64,000 nucleotides of DNA from Dasypus novemcinctus. Lineage: Eukaryota; Chordata; Mammalia; Cingulata; Dasypodidae. Each line of letters opens with the position of its first letter. Positions within the stretch are counted from its first letter, which is position 1. The notes under the pieces are model-generated. The model did not search any database and was not told where the DNA came from. It saw only the letters and a list, made by a program, of their open reading frames with translations. This document shows positions 11,555-24,132 of this stretch, piece after piece. The DNA lies in NCBI RefSeq assembly GCF_030445035.2, contig NC_080694.1, positions 73,547,147 through 73,611,146 of the forward strand, written 5' to 3'. The translations under genes and the position numbers were made by a program.

Positions 11555-11734
11555 CCGGGGAGGCTGGAGAATTGAGGCCAGACCTGAAAACAAGATACAG
11601 GGAGGCTGGAGGGTTAGACGTCAGATATGAAAACAAGATCCCGGGGAGGCTGGAGGGTTAGAGGTCAGATATGAAGACAAGAGCACGGGGGAGGCTGGAG
11701 GGTTAGGGTCAGACCTGAAAACAAGATCCCTGGG
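11555..11734 (+). repeat. about 44-bp minisatellite, interrupted by a SINE
   Basis: About four units share GGAGGCTGGAGGGTTAG, GTCAG and GAAAACAAGATCCC. A DAS-III SINE starts right after ATCCCTGGG, and the array resumes at about 12152 with ATCCCTGGGGAGGCTG. The array therefore predates the SINE. Confidence 0.8.
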
Positions 11735-12150
11735 AAGCGGACTTGGCCCAATGGATAGGGCATCCGCCCACGACATGGGAGGTCAAGGTTCAAACCTCAG
11801 GCCTCCCTGACCCGTGTGGAGCTGGCCCATGCGCAGTGCTGATGTGCGCAAGGAGTGCCGTGCCACGCAGGGGTGTCCTCCGTGTAGGGGAGCCCCACAT
11901 GCAAGGAGCGTGTCCCATAAGGAGAGCCGCCCAGCACGAAAGAAAGTGCAGCCTGCCCAGGAATGGAGCCGCACATACACGGAGAGCTGACACAACAAGA
12001 TGAAGCAACAAAAAGAGACACAGATTCCCGGTGCTGATAAGGATAGAAGCAGTCACAGAAGAACACACAGTGAATGGACACAGAGAGCAGACGACTGGGA
12101 GCGGGGGGCGTGGTAAGGGAGAGAAATTAAAAAAAAATAAATCTTAAAAA
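11735..12150 (+). mobile_element. DAS-III-type SINE, plus orientation
   Basis: It starts AAGCGGACTTGGCCCAATGG, has the usual SINE body and ends in an A/T-rich tail. It is inserted into a minisatellite unit; ATCCCTGGG flanks both ends, as expected for a target duplication, although the surrounding tandem repeat makes this less diagnostic. Confidence 0.9.
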
Positions 12151-12195
12151 AAAATCCCTGGGGAGGCTGCAGGACTGGACGTCAGCCGTGGCTTC

Positions 12196-13674
12196 AGGGT
12201 TTGTCCTGTAGGTCAGCAATGCTGCAGCACCCCTCGCACGGCAGCCTGCCCCCACCTGTCCCCCATGGTCACCTCTTGCCCCTGGGGGCCTGTCACCCCT
12301 CTGCCCCACTCTTCCTTTGAGGTCCTACACATGCATCTACCTGGCAGGCCCGAGTTCACACCCAGAACCCCAGCTGCGAGGAATTCCGGGGCGTGGAGCC
12401 TTTCACCTCCCAACCTCTCCAAGTGGAAGGAGAAAGCAGTCCATCTGTGTATCTAGGGTCGCCAGATAAGAGAGATGCCTGCACTAAAAATAACCACGTT
12501 TACCTGAAATTCATGCTTACCTGGATGCCCTGAGTTCTTATTAGCCCACTCTGGCACTCTCCATGGGCTCAGCCCAGAGACTGCCAGCCAGGGACCCCAG
12601 CTTAGGTGCGGGGGCTGAGGAAGGCTGCCCGGGGGGGTGATATGAGACCTGACAGAGGCTTGGCTCCGCCGGGCCCAGAGGAGAGAGGGGCCCAGACCCA
12701 GAGGCAAGAACTGGGCTCGGAGAGCCGGTGTAAATGTGCATGACCTGGGGCCGGTCGCGCGGGGTCTTCGGTTCTGAGTCATGCAATGGGGACACCCACC
12801 GGCATGGCAGTGGCCTCCGCCAGGACCGTGCAAGGCGGTCCTCCTGCAAGGGAAAACGAGTCTGGTAATTCAGGTGAGGGAGGTGATGGCTGGAGTCAGG
12901 CGGGCGCCGGGGCTGGAGGAAGGCCCACTTGCGTGGACTTGGAATGCAGAATGGACGGGCATTTTGGGGTGGCCACTGGGAATGAGGAGAGGAAAGTCAA
13001 GGCTAAGTTCCCGGGCCCTGGAAGGCTCAGCGGGGTTGCTGGACATGCAGGACTAAAACAGGAACGCTCTTAAGAAGCTCTGGGTTTCGAGACTGGATGA
13101 CGGGGATGGGGACAGAGTGAGCGGTATCGGCGTCCGTCGGTGGACAGCAGTGCGCGAGTGCCCCTCCTCTCTGCAGAACGTTCTTGAACCTGCCGCGTGC
13201 GCCCTCCTCCTCCTCCCCTGCTCCCCTCTCCACCACTTCCGCCTCCCCGTTCCCTCTCCTTCCTTTCTGCTCTGCAGCCATCCTGTTATGGCACAGAATC
13301 AGAGGCCCCACAGGGGAGCTGGAGTGGGGGAGGCTGGAAACGGGGAGGCCTCCCCGCCTCCTGCTGGGCTCTCTGCCTCGGACCCTGGGAAGGGGTGAGG
13401 CTGGGCGGGAGGCACTGCAGGAAGGAGCCGGATGGGCAGGTGCCTGGCCGTGAAGTGAGGAAACCGTGAAGTGAGGAAACCGGGCCCACTCGGGAACTCC
13501 CTCGCCCATTCTGACCGACAACGTGGAGACAATGGAGGCCACACCTCCACCTGGCGTCCAAGCACATGCTTCAGGGCGTGACTCACGCCTGCTGGCTTTG
13601 TGACTGCACAGTGGAAGTAATCACACATCAGTGAATTGTTTTAAGGATCAAATGAAGTGCTCTACATCTATTCA
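12196..13674. other. intergenic, no gene seen
   Basis: Positions 12445-12530 share motifs with 45700-45870 (an old dispersed repeat I cannot name). The remainder is single-copy-like and moderately GC-rich, with no supported exon. Confidence 0.4.
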
Positions 13675-13930
13675 GGCAACACGTGTTTATTAAGCACCTA
13701 CTATGTGCCTGGAACTGTGCGTAGAGCTGGGGACTCTGCAGAGAACAAGCAGGCGAGCCCCTCTGCCTTCTAATGGGGAGGACGGATGATCACCAAGGGA
13801 GGAGTGGAACGTGCCGGACTTGCTGTGAGGCAGCGTGAGCCTGTGAAGTCTGGGATGATGATTTCAATAGGGTGTCAGGGCCTCGTTCAGAAGGGAATAC
13901 TGGAGCAGAGACTTGACTATGACTGAGAGA
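13675..13930 (+). mobile_element. MIR/L2-like old repeat
   Basis: TTTATTAAGCACCTACTATG, then GTGCCTGGAACTGTGC and GAGAACAAG match the well-known old mammalian repeat start of this type. The body is decayed. Confidence 0.55.
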
Positions 13931-16900
13931 ATTAGCCACGTGCGTTTTGGAGGGAAAGGCAGGGCAGAGGCCTGAGGCAGAGCTGCTCGATCTGTTTGGG
14001 GTCTAGCACGACCGCCCAGAGGCTGGAGCAGAGAGGAGCGGCAGCTGGCAGGGCGGCAGGCTGTCTGAGCAGGGCCTCGCGGCCAGCGCCAGGACTCAGC
14101 TCGGTGAGGCGCTGTGGCGAGAAGGGGCCGAGCTGTGGCGGGCGCTGGTGGAGAGCTGCCGGGGTTTGCCCTGCGTGGAGACAGCAGTCCAGAGGCCCTG
14201 AGGGCCCGGGTGCCTGGGAGGACGGAGCAGCCGGTGACAGCGGAGCGTGGAGCCCGTGGGTGCAAAGCCCAGGAGATACACGTGGGGCGCGCTGAGCCGA
14301 GCTGCCCTTTGGACGTCCAGGGCTTTGTCCGCTGTGCAGCCCCGTGTAAATACCTGTCACTGTGCCAGCAGCCACCGAAAAGGACAAGGCCGGCTGGTCA
14401 GTGGCCCCGCCGCACCAGGGGAGCGTGTATCCCCGGTACCCCACAAGGAAACTGGGGTCCCGCAGAGCAAGGGGCCTGCGGCTCGCTGGCCCGAGGTCAA
14501 AGGCCAAGGGGCAGAGCCCCTCTACGGGGAGCTTCTCCCTCCCCACACAGTGTGGGAGCCCAGGCCCCTGGCTCCCGGGGACCCAGAGACACAAGGAGGG
14601 TGTGGGGTGCGACAGTGAGTCAGAGAGGTGGACGCGGGGAGCAGCTCCAGCCGGCAGCCCAGAGCGACCTAGAAAGCCCAGCGCGGCCACGTGCCCCGGC
14701 CGCCCGGGCGCCCCATCCTGCCCTCCCCGGTGACCTGTCGCCCGAGCATCCCGAGCATCCCTGGCACGCTGCTGGCGCCCGGCCCGCCAATTAGCCAGGC
14801 GCCCCTCCCTGGCTGCTCCGAGGAGCCGCCGCCACACCCGCGTGCACCCCCGGCCGTCCCGCCCACCTCCCGCAGAGCGCAGCAGCTCCTGCGGGTTTAC
14901 CTGCCCACTCTGAGCACCTTTGCGCGTCCTGGCAACCGAGGCTTGCTAGAGGCACCCGTGGCGGCCCGGCTCCCGCCCTGGGGGTGGCGCGCGAGGCAGG
15001 CAGGGGGCAGGGAGGGCCTGGGGAGGAACCTGTCCTGGGGGGCTCAGGAAGCTCTGGCCGTGCACCCGCGCCTGGCAGGGGGCAGGCTGCAGGGAAGTGG
15101 ATGGCGTTAGGGGAGGGCGGCAGGATGCAGGCACCAAGTCAGGGGAAGGGGTGGAGGGTGACACTGCAGCGACAGGAATGAATGGGGACAGGGACGAGGA
15201 GAGAGGCGGGAGAGGACAGCACGATGACTCGTCCGGCTCCAGCATCCGTGCCATGTTTTGTCATCGGTATGAAGCAGGCGTTGCTCCTCCCATTTTACAG
15301 GTCAAGAAGGTAAAGCGACCTGCACGACAGCAAGCAGGGACGTGAATGCCGTGTTTTGCCCTCCCGTCAAGCTTGAGGAGGCTGCGCCTCTGCATCTCAC
15401 AGGCTTCTCCCCGACTGCCTCGGAGCTGGAAAAGGGGCTGGTTGCCGTGTCTCCACTCAAGCAGCTCTGAGAACTCTAACACTCGTTGAGCTGCTTTTCT
15501 ATTAATTACGTTTTAGGAGTTTACTCTTTGTACTTAGTTCCCTGAAGGATATTAACCAGACCTTCTCAGTTTTGCTTACAGGAATAAGATAAAGTCTCAA
15601 AGCAAAGCCAGACAGAATGGTGTCAATCTGCAGCTTTTCTCAGAGACAGAGCTTGATATCCCTGAGTGGTTGGCTGGGAAAGGAGCCGGGAAGGCCTCGC
15701 GCCTGCAGAACTACATCTAAACTGCGGTTTATTAGCTGCTGGAATCCAGGACGAGCTGATCGTGCTTGAGGACGCGGGACTGAGGAATTGCACGTGCCCT
15801 CCTCTTGAGACCCCGGTGTCACGTGGTGTCCTTCTCCTCACCCCTCTCCTCTGCCTGTAACAGCCCTCGCTCCCATTCTCCCTTTGACCTGGTTTTGGGA
15901 AGATGCCCCCAGTTCCTTGCTCGTGCACCGGCAGGAAATCCCCTCCTCACTGGGAGGCGTGTTTTTCCCTTGTGGCGCCGGGTCGGGCGGCCCGTCTGCT
16001 GGAAACGGCCGAGCGCAGGGTGACAGTGAGGGAAATGGAGGGGGGCTCCGTGAGCCCCCTAAGTGCCAGGTGTGGGAGGTGCTCCACACACGTTGTCGCA
16101 TTTAACCCGGGTGGGGAAGTGAATGCAGAAGGACTTTTGGACTGACGGGAGAAGATCTCTAGGACCTGCGGTTAAAAGAGAAAAACGAGGCACATGATCG
16201 TGTGTGCCGTGAGTCAGGAGGCGCGTGTGTGAAGGGCGGGCAGCCGCGGTGGGGGTCCCAGCGCTGGAGCAGGGGCACGAGGCCCTGGCTGGAGCTGGGG
16301 GGCTCCCCTGCTGGGCTGGGTGTCAACCCCCCATCGTGGTTTGGGGGTGAATGGGGCAAGGATTCCAGCTGCAGCTGGGGGCTGGATTCCAGGGGGAGGC
16401 TGGAGCGGGAGGGGCCGTTAGTGTGAGGCCACAAGGGCGGCCAGGCGCGGACGTCCACGCACATGCACGTTTTCAGGTGCACGGACACAGGCACGTAAGC
16501 GCAGATGCCACATCCTGCTCGGACTGGGGACCCGAGGCCAAGCGGGATTTCACCGTATCCTCCCTGTTTGGATTTTTTACAGATTTTGCGATGCTGAAAG
16601 GTAACTGTCATCACCCAATTTATAAAGGCAGGATCTGAAGCCCGGAGGGTGAGGTAACCTGTTCAAGGACTTACGGAGAGTGAATCTGGTAAAAACCGAG
16701 TTTGAGCATAAAGGAGGAGAAGAAAAACACTGGGGGAGGACAAGAGGAAGTGAACAAGAAAGAAAGACTGGCACAGCAGAAGGCGGGAGCGGTGGGGAGA
16801 TTGGGGCTTAAACAGCAGGACTGACGCCGCCTTGGGCAGAAGTGAGTTGTGATGGCAGGAGCAGGAGCAACAGCTGTGGGACTGGAGGCACGTGCTCAGA

Positions 16901-19800
16901 GGGGCGGGAATCACCAGCAGACATGCACCTACCAGGGTGGAAAGGCCGGTCCTGTGGCCTCAGAGAGCATCCCCAGGGAGGCAGGGGCAGGCACCCCACA
17001 CGTGCTGGCTGAGGACCCGCTGAGTCACTGGGCCCCAGAGCCTGGCAAAAGCGTGAGGTCATCACCCCGAAGGCAGAGAGCAGAGACAACAACCCCCGGA
17101 TCCAGGGAGCTGGCCCGCCTGGACAGAGGCCACCGTCACGGAAGCAGCCAAGAATCCACGTCTAATGGGTTTCCCTTAAGGCTCGCATGGGCAGGTGCGG
17201 GGTCGCTGGGAGGCTGCGATGCCAGGCAGGGCACAAACACAGATGGTGCGGCCGAGACAACCGGCTGCAGCTCTCTGCCCTGGGAGGGGCCCAGCCGAGG
17301 CCCCCGCAGCCGCTCCTCCAAACACGGCTCATTACGTAACATTAAAACAATAATAATAAAGGGAAAAAAAGAACACACAGCTCAGTCCCTCAGGGTCCTG
17401 CCAGGAGCGTCGGCTCTTACTGGATCGCACAGCCCGGCCTGGGGTTAGACACTTGGGAAGTAGCCCCGAGATTTCCTCTCCTTGAAAGTCTCCTGCCTCG
17501 ACCTGGGGTCTGTGGAGACACGCCCCCAACCCCACTATCTCGGGTGCCCCCAAGCCCCCTAAACCCTTAGAAAGGGAGAAAGAGTGGCCTCGGATGGTCA
17601 GAGGCTGGCCCGGAACGCACGGTTAAGCCACGCATCCTCCCGTCAGACAGAGCCCACCTCACAGGATAACCTCAGACAAGGCTATGAGGAAAAAGAGACA
17701 AAGCAAGGCATCGTTTTGCCCAAGCACAGAAAAAAACAGGGTCCCCGGCCCACCCCCAAAGCACCAAACACTCCTCCTAGCCAGAATGAATGTGTAACTT
17801 TACACTTGCGGCTTTATCCTCGGGCTAGTCTCCGTTCCTGACAGATAAGAGCATTGAGATACCCAGTCGTAGCCTCGCTCCCACTTTCTGGCAGCGTTCA
17901 AGCGACAGTGAATCCCGCTTCCGTGGACCCTCACCCAAGTCACCCAACTAAGCCCACATCCTTCGACAGGTTTCTTCCTGCACGCTCCATGAGAGGCCGC
18001 ACCATTCTGCATGCGTGCGTCTTCCCTGCTGCAGTGTGTCGTGAACCCACCTTGCTCAGCTGCAGGTGTGTTCCTGGGTCCTTTGAGAACTCAGGGTCTT
18101 CTTCATTCTTGCCCTTTGAGTGGACCCATGCTGGGTGGGAGAGGACAGTGTGGCGGTAGGAGGCGTGGAGCAGGGACAAAACCAGACGTGCAGTCACCCA
18201 CGGATTTATCAAGCACCACACACATTTCTAGGTGCTTAAGGACGATGAAGCAGGATTCCTGACCTTCCAGGAAGCGCCCAGTGGGGGAAAGACAGGTGAA
18301 GGGAGCTTTACGGTGTATGGAGAGGCCGAGGCCTGCGCTGGGGCTGCCCTGTGCTCGCAGGAGCTGCCGTCGACCACCATGGAGGGGAGCGGGGGTCCAG
18401 GAAGGCCTCTGGGGGAGGGCAGTCAAGGCCTCGGGGCTGGGGACCAGCTCAGGAGAGGGGGCGGCGGAGCAGGCGAGGGAGCTGGGGAGCAGCGCGCGAG
18501 CAGGGACTTTCAGCAGCGGGGTCTCGCTCTCGTAAAGCCCCGACAAGCAGGAAGCAGGGGCGGAGGCGTCGGCAGAGGGGTCACTGGACTGCGGAAGCAC
18601 TGACAGGCCAGATCGCGCTTTAGGAAGAACCTGAGCGCACGGAGCTCTAAGGCACAGGGATGCCGGGTGGGACGCTGAGGAAGCAGCTTCAGCAGCGTCT
18701 TGGTGGGCGACCCGAGGTGGGCTGGGGGCCACTGCAAAACTCCAGCTCTTCTGTATTTTGAAACTTCGCATGATAAAGGTTTGGGGGTGAAGTGACTTTG
18801 GGCTGGTCATGGAGGATGGGTTGGGGGATAATTCTAGAAACACATCAGGGGGTGGCCCCGGTGGTCTAGCGTGGGCAGAGGAGGGAGAAGGGGGAGAGGG
18901 CGGGGTCTGAGGGAGGGGGTTGTGTCCACAGGCCTGGAGGACCCTGAGAGCGAAGGAGGAGCCGAGCCCAGGTGGTCTGGGGGGGACTTGAGGGTCCCAA
19001 GCATCTGTGGGAAGATGCTTTGGGAGCTCGGAGACCCCTGAGTCCTCAAAGGGGCCATTCCGGGAGCCCACCCTGGACTAGCCCTTGGCCTCACTAACTG
19101 CTTGGCTTCCCAGCCACACACTGTGATGGCCAGAAGGTGTATCAACTTCTGAAGGGTCGGGGGTCCCCTCCACCTCCGGGGCCCAAGCTGCTGCCGCACA
19201 GGTGAAGGCTCAGGTCCAGGTTAGGAGACGTCGCCCAGGTTAAAGTGGCCACGGCGTACCCCTTCGTGTGTGTGGTGAGCCAGGCACTGCGGGGGCCGGG
19301 AGGGTGGGCGCCAGCCCGGGGTGAGCCAGGGCTGCCTCTGCCCCAGGGGCTGGCTGTGCTGGAGCATCTGCCGTGGCTTCGGGAGTGCACTTGCTTCCTA
19401 GAGGAAGAGCCAGGGAGCCTGGGCGGGCTTCCAGGAGGAGGCGGCCCCGGGCGTCCACGCCAACTGAGTGGGATTCCCCTGACGTCAGTCTTCTGCTGAA
19501 AGAGGAACTGGGGACAGTTTTCATTGAGTAAATATTTAAGCAACTACCTCATTCCGGGGTGTCAGGAGTGGGGCGGGGCGTATGAAGTCAACACCGCCCT
19601 CGCACAGGGCTCCCTTTCCAGCCAGGAGACCAATCTGCCTACAGGTGACCCTGGCCAGGGGTCTGAGTGCTGCGAAAGAGCGAATTGGACTTCGCGCCCC
19701 CTTGGGGTTGGGGGTGGGAATGCCAAGAGGAAGGACTGCAGGTCCCGGCGGCCTGCGGGCGCGCCTGGCGGGCAGGTGAGGGCTGCATGTGCGGTGCGCG
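13931..19800. other. intergenic with scattered MIR-like pieces, no gene seen
   Basis: I see MIR-like fragments at about 15265-15345, 16055-16130 and 16590-16700, and an L2-like stretch near 18205-18720. Several frames stay open for 100-300 codons because the sequence is GC-rich, but none has a recognisable domain or a conserved start and splice pattern. No RNA gene is visible. Confidence 0.45.
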
Positions 19801-20137
19801 CCTGCTGGTGTAAGCGCGCACCTGCTGCTGTAAGCGCGCACCTGCTGGCGTAACCGCGCACCTGCAGGTGTAAGCGCGCACTTGTTGGTGTAAGCGCGCA
19901 CCTGCTGGTGTAAGCGCGCACTTGTTGGTGTAAGCGCGCACCTGCTGGTGTAAGCGCGCACCTGCTGGCGTAACCGCGCGCCTGCTGGCGTAAGCGCGCA
20001 CTTGTTGGTGTAAGCGCGCACCTGCTGGCGTAAGCGCGCACTTGTTGGTGTAAGCGCGCACCTGCTGGTATAAGCGCGCACCTGCTGGCGTAACCGCGCA
20101 CCTGCAGGTGTAAGCGCGCACCTGCTGGCGTAACCGC
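19801..20137. repeat. 20-bp CpG-rich minisatellite, 17 copies, with E-box cores
   Basis: The unit is CCTGCTGGTGTAAGCGCGCA with CTTGTTGG, GGCGTAACC and CCTGCAGG variants. Across each unit boundary the sequence reads CACCTG or CACTTG, an E-box. The period is exactly 20 in every copy. The array abuts a CpG-rich stretch (20138-20420). Confidence 0.95.
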
Positions 20138-20699
20138 CGCGGGGACCCGGGGAACTGGAAGGGGCAGGCCGGCTGACAGGCCTCCTGGAATGCGCCCTGG
20201 GCGAGCGGGGTGTGGCCCGGCTCCCGGACACCCGGTCCGCCCTCCCCGCCAGCCCGCCCACGCGCGACCCGGCCGCGACCCCGCCGCCGCCAGGGCCCGG
20301 CCCGCGAATCCTGGGGCCTGCTCGCGGGGGTCCTCCGCGCAACCCGCCGCCTCGCTTTCCCAAGCCCCTCGCGCCTTTCACTTTTGCGGATCATCCCGGA
20401 ATCAGGGGCAGTCCTCCTCTGGAGCTGACCTGGGCAACGCGAAATGATGGAGAGTTTCGTTGCGGATCGTGGTGGTGAGAGTTCAAGGGGCTGACGCCGC
20501 CAGGCGGGGATCGATTCCGGTTTCTGAGTGTGAGGAACCAGGAAAGGCGCGCGCTAGCCTGGGAAAGGCGCTCACAGCATCTACTTCCACTCGAGCCTAG
20601 CGCGGGCTAGCCAGGCTATAAACAAAATCTGTCAGCGCTTGGGAACGTCCCGGCTCCGAGTGAGCTTCGCTCTCCTCCACTCCTGCAGACTGTACTGAG
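20138..20699 (+). promoter_or_regulatory. CpG-rich stretch with TATA-like motif; possible promoter
   Basis: Positions 20138-20420 are CpG-dense. GCTATAAACA at 20616-20625 resembles a TATA box on the plus strand. No downstream exon can be supported because the following sequence is LINE-1, so any transcript would be non-coding or chimeric. This is inference from composition and one motif. Confidence 0.25.
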
Positions 20700-21684
20700 A
20701 GATGTCTTTTTGTGTGTGTGCCAATTTTTTATTATTGAATTTTCAAACGTAGCTGGAACTGTGGGTGCCCATCCCTGCCTTAGCAAGAGCAGCTCAGGAG
20801 CAGTTTGGTGTCACCTCTCCCCTCCTGGCCCTCCCTCTTTCCCCACTAGATGGCTCTTAAGCGAATCCCAGACATCATATCATTTAACTGGTCAAAGTGT
20901 CGGGATGAAAAGGAGCCCTGTAAAACAAAACCATTTCTGTAAACCCACAACTTCTCTAACCAAACCTAAGTGCGGTTATCACACCAGAAAATACAATTTT
21001 AAAATATAACCAAATATTCATTGTTCAAATTTCTCTGCCTCATACTTTTAAAAATTAAATCATGGTTTATTCAAATCAGGATGTAATCAAGTTCAACATT
21101 GTGTTGGCTGATATATTCTATAAGTCTCTTTAAATCTATAGATTTCCCTCACCCCTCCCTTTTTGTTTCTGGCAATTTATTTGATGAGTGAAACTGGTGC
21201 GTCGTCCTGTGTGTTTTCTCACACTGGGGGTTGCTGACTGCCTCTCCACGTGCTGTTAAAGCATTCCTGAGAGATCAGCCGTGATGGAATTCAGATTCAG
21301 TCTCTTTGGCAAGTTTCGGGCAGGCTGTTACTTCCTTTTGCATCATACCAGAAGGCATTTAATGTTGGGTTGTGCCTCTTTTTATGACATTAGGGTTGAT
21401 CAGTGGGTTCTTGGTGTTCTCAACCTGGGTCCTTCATTGTCAGCGATCCCACCCGCTTCCCACTTATTTCTAGCAGCCACCGATGACTATTGCCCAGGTC
21501 CATTATCTCATTAGGTGTTATAAAAAAGAGTGCTATTCCAGCATCCCCGCCTCATTTAACAGGGCTTTGTAAGAAAGAACATTCCCTCAACCCTTCGGTT
21601 ATCCTGAGATACGTTTGTACAACAGCGGTAGGACAAATGCTTGAGCTTTTTTCACAAAGGTGAGTGGGTTCCCTGGCACCCCCC
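20700..21684 (-). mobile_element. old LINE-1 fragment, minus orientation (left part)
   Basis: AT-rich inverted sequence continuous with 22152-22740 across a SINE. The two parts join into one LINE-1-like element when the SINE and one target copy are removed. Recognition rests on recalled phrases of antisense L1M elements. Confidence 0.5.
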
Positions 21685-21698
21685 AAAAGTGACCAATG

Positions 21699-22137
21699 GG
21701 GACGTGGATTTGGCTCAACTGATAGAGCATCCGCCTACCACATGGGAGGTCCAGGGTTCAAAGCCAGGGCCTCCTGACCCATGTGGTGAGCTGGCCCAGG
21801 CCCAGTGCTAATGCTGCAAGGAGAGCTATGCCACAAAGAGATGTCCCCTGCATAGGGGAGCTCCACGCAAAAGGAGTGCACCCTCACAAGGAGAGCCACC
21901 CTGCATGAAAAAAGCACAGCCTGCCCAGGAGTGGAGCTGCACACACAGAGAGCTGACGCAGGAAGATGACGCAACAAAGAGAGACACAGATTCCCTATGC
22001 TGCTGACAAGAATGCAAGTGGGACACAGAAGAACAGACAGCGAATGGACATAGAGAGCAGACAATGGGGGAGGGGGAAAGGGGAGAGAAATAAATAAATA
22101 ATAAATCTTAAAAAAATCCCACAAAAAACAAAAAAGC
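21699..22137 (+). mobile_element. DAS-III-type SINE with clear target-site duplication
   Basis: The element runs from GGGACGTGGATTTGGCTCAA to an A-rich tail. It is flanked by perfect 14-bp copies of AAAAGTGACCAATG at 21685-21698 and 22138-22151. This is direct evidence of LINE-mediated insertion into the older LINE-1. Confidence 0.95.
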
Positions 22138-22151
22138 AAAAGTGACCAATG

Positions 22152-22740
22152 AGCTTATGTTTTAGTTACCATAATGAGAAATTTAAAAAACATCCTTGAT
22201 GTTAATCACCTGCAATTATGACCCTTATTGATAGAAAAGGTATCCCATCTTTGACCTTCAAATTGGCTCCTGAATCATTTTGACATGAGCCCAGAGCTCT
22301 TTAGTAGCTTCCTCACAAGTGGGTGTGATAAGATATTCTGGACGCATCTTGAACAGCTCCTCTCAAGAGTCTAAAACTAGCCAGTTCTCCAAAGAGCCAT
22401 TTTTCTTTTCGTGGGGGATGGTATTTAGAGACCACAATCTGGGTGCCAGGCTTATTTCATCCAGTTAGGCCATTGTTTCTAGGCCTCCTTTGTGGTCAGA
22501 ACTAAAAAACACTTTTTTTTTTTTAATTCAAGAGAAAACACATCATGAGTTCATATTGATTTTCCAATTCAAATTTAAGATTAATTTTTATCTTTTTTAT
22601 GTTATTTTTATAAGGGAAACTTTAATTTTTTCTTTCAGCTTGAAAATCTTGGTTCCTAGTGACATTACCATAATTACTTGTTTGCCCTATTATAAGTACG
22701 TACACACGTACACATATGCACACATACAGTAGATTCAGAG
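22152..22740 (-). mobile_element. old LINE-1 fragment, minus orientation (right part)
   Basis: This is the continuation of the element at 20700-21684. GGATGGTATTTAGAGACCAC and the preceding motifs match antisense LINE-1 text. Similarity becomes weak after about 22530. Confidence 0.5.
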
Positions 22741-22824
22741 TAACAATACTGTTACCGAGGTGGTTACTGGAAAGCTTGACATTTGCCACTGTTGTCATTG
22801 GGATAAATCCCACTAAAGACATAG

Positions 22825-23690
22825 TTAAATTCCTGTGTTTTAACCCAGGTGTCCATCAACCGATGACTAGATAAACAAATTGTGTTGTATACACACGATG
22901 GAATGTTATGCAGTGGTAAAAAGAAATGAAGTCGTGAAACCTGACAACGTGGATGAACCTGGAGGACATTATGTTGAATGAAGCAAGCCAGACACAAAAG
23001 GACAAATACTGTATGCCTGCCCTATTATGACCTCAATATGTTATGTGAAATATATTAAATATGAATAGGCGTAGAATTACATACATAAGACTGTTTTTCT
23101 TTGAAGCCGAACAAATGTTAATACTACAAAATGTTACTCTCAGACAAAAAAAACCCATTATACTAAGTGAAGGAGAGCAGACACAGAGTACTACATGTTG
23201 TCTGATTCTATTCATATAAAATGTACATATAAATCAATTTGTAAAGATGAAAAGAGATTGGTGGTTATGCGGTCTGAGGAAGGAATGCTACGGGGTGTGG
23301 AGTCTTTCTTTGTGGAGTAGTGAGAGTGTTCTAAAATTTTTGAGATGATGAATGTACAACGTTGTGATTATACTAAAAGCCACTGCTTGCACGCTTTGGC
23401 TAGTTCATATGGTACATGAATATATCTCAATAAAACTGCTTAATAAATAATTGTGCAAGAATGGCCAGAAATAGCAGCTATGTACAGTGCAGGAAGCACA
23501 GGGAGATGGAGAGGTAAGGGATTTTCTTGATTGTCTGTTGTTTATTATTATTAAAATAATGAAAATGCTCTAATAATGACTGAAGTGATGATTGCACAAC
23601 TATGTGATTATGCCAAATACCATTGATTGTACACTGTGGAAGAACTGTATGCTTTATTAATATGTATCAATAAAATTGATTTTTAAAAAA
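22825..23690 (+). mobile_element. old LINE-1 (L1M-type) 3' UTR, plus orientation
   Basis: GTGTCCATCAACCGATGA, GGATGAACCTGGAGGACATT and CCAGACACAAAAGGACAAAT appear in the order of an L1M 3' UTR. Two successive tails follow (ATCTCAATAAAACTG near 23430 and TATCAATAAAATTG near 23670), suggesting two partial copies. Confidence 0.7.
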
Positions 23691-24132
23691 ATTCTGTGTT
23701 TTGAAGCCACTTAAAATAATTCCTCTCTGGATGGCTACGCTACCAATTACATACACAGGTTCACTGTCTCATTTTAATTCAGTTTTGTTTTATAAAGATG
23801 TCTCCCCTATCCAGTTTTTTAAAAATTAGTTTGTTTCTTCTTCCACTTCTGTTTGAAGATACATATTCCCCCTTTTAGGTAAAATTTATCACACTACGAG
23901 CACTGTTCCACTCCTGGCCTTTTTCACCTGACAATAGCTCTTGGAGATCATCCTCAAACAGTAGATGCAGATCTTCCTCCTTTGCAGGTTCTGAAAAAGG
24001 CGGGAACCGCGGGCCTGCGCGGGCGCCACGGCTGTCCCTCTCCAGGCGCCGCGCTCCCAGAGGGCGCTCAGGACGCAGGTGTCAGCCGCCAGCGCGGCAC
24101 CCCCAGGCGGGGGCGGCGGGGGCCCGGCTCCT
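23691..24132 (-). other. TRIM31 3' UTR region (candidate)
   Basis: The sequence immediately after the TRIM31 stop on the minus strand is CpG-rich to about 24000, then AT-rich. Candidate poly(A) signals on the minus strand are ATTAAA at 23773-23778 and AATAAA at 23653-23658, the latter within LINE-1-like sequence. Neither can be confirmed here. Confidence 0.3.

Noticed and set aside
13932-14837. 301-codon minus-strand open frame
   Set aside because: GC-rich sequence gives long chance frames; no recognisable domain.
19801-20137. Zinc-finger-like or keratin-associated-like protein from the 20-bp array on the minus strand (YTSRCALTP repeats)
   Set aside because: The 20-bp period changes frame each unit; the cycling peptide is just the repeat read in three frames.
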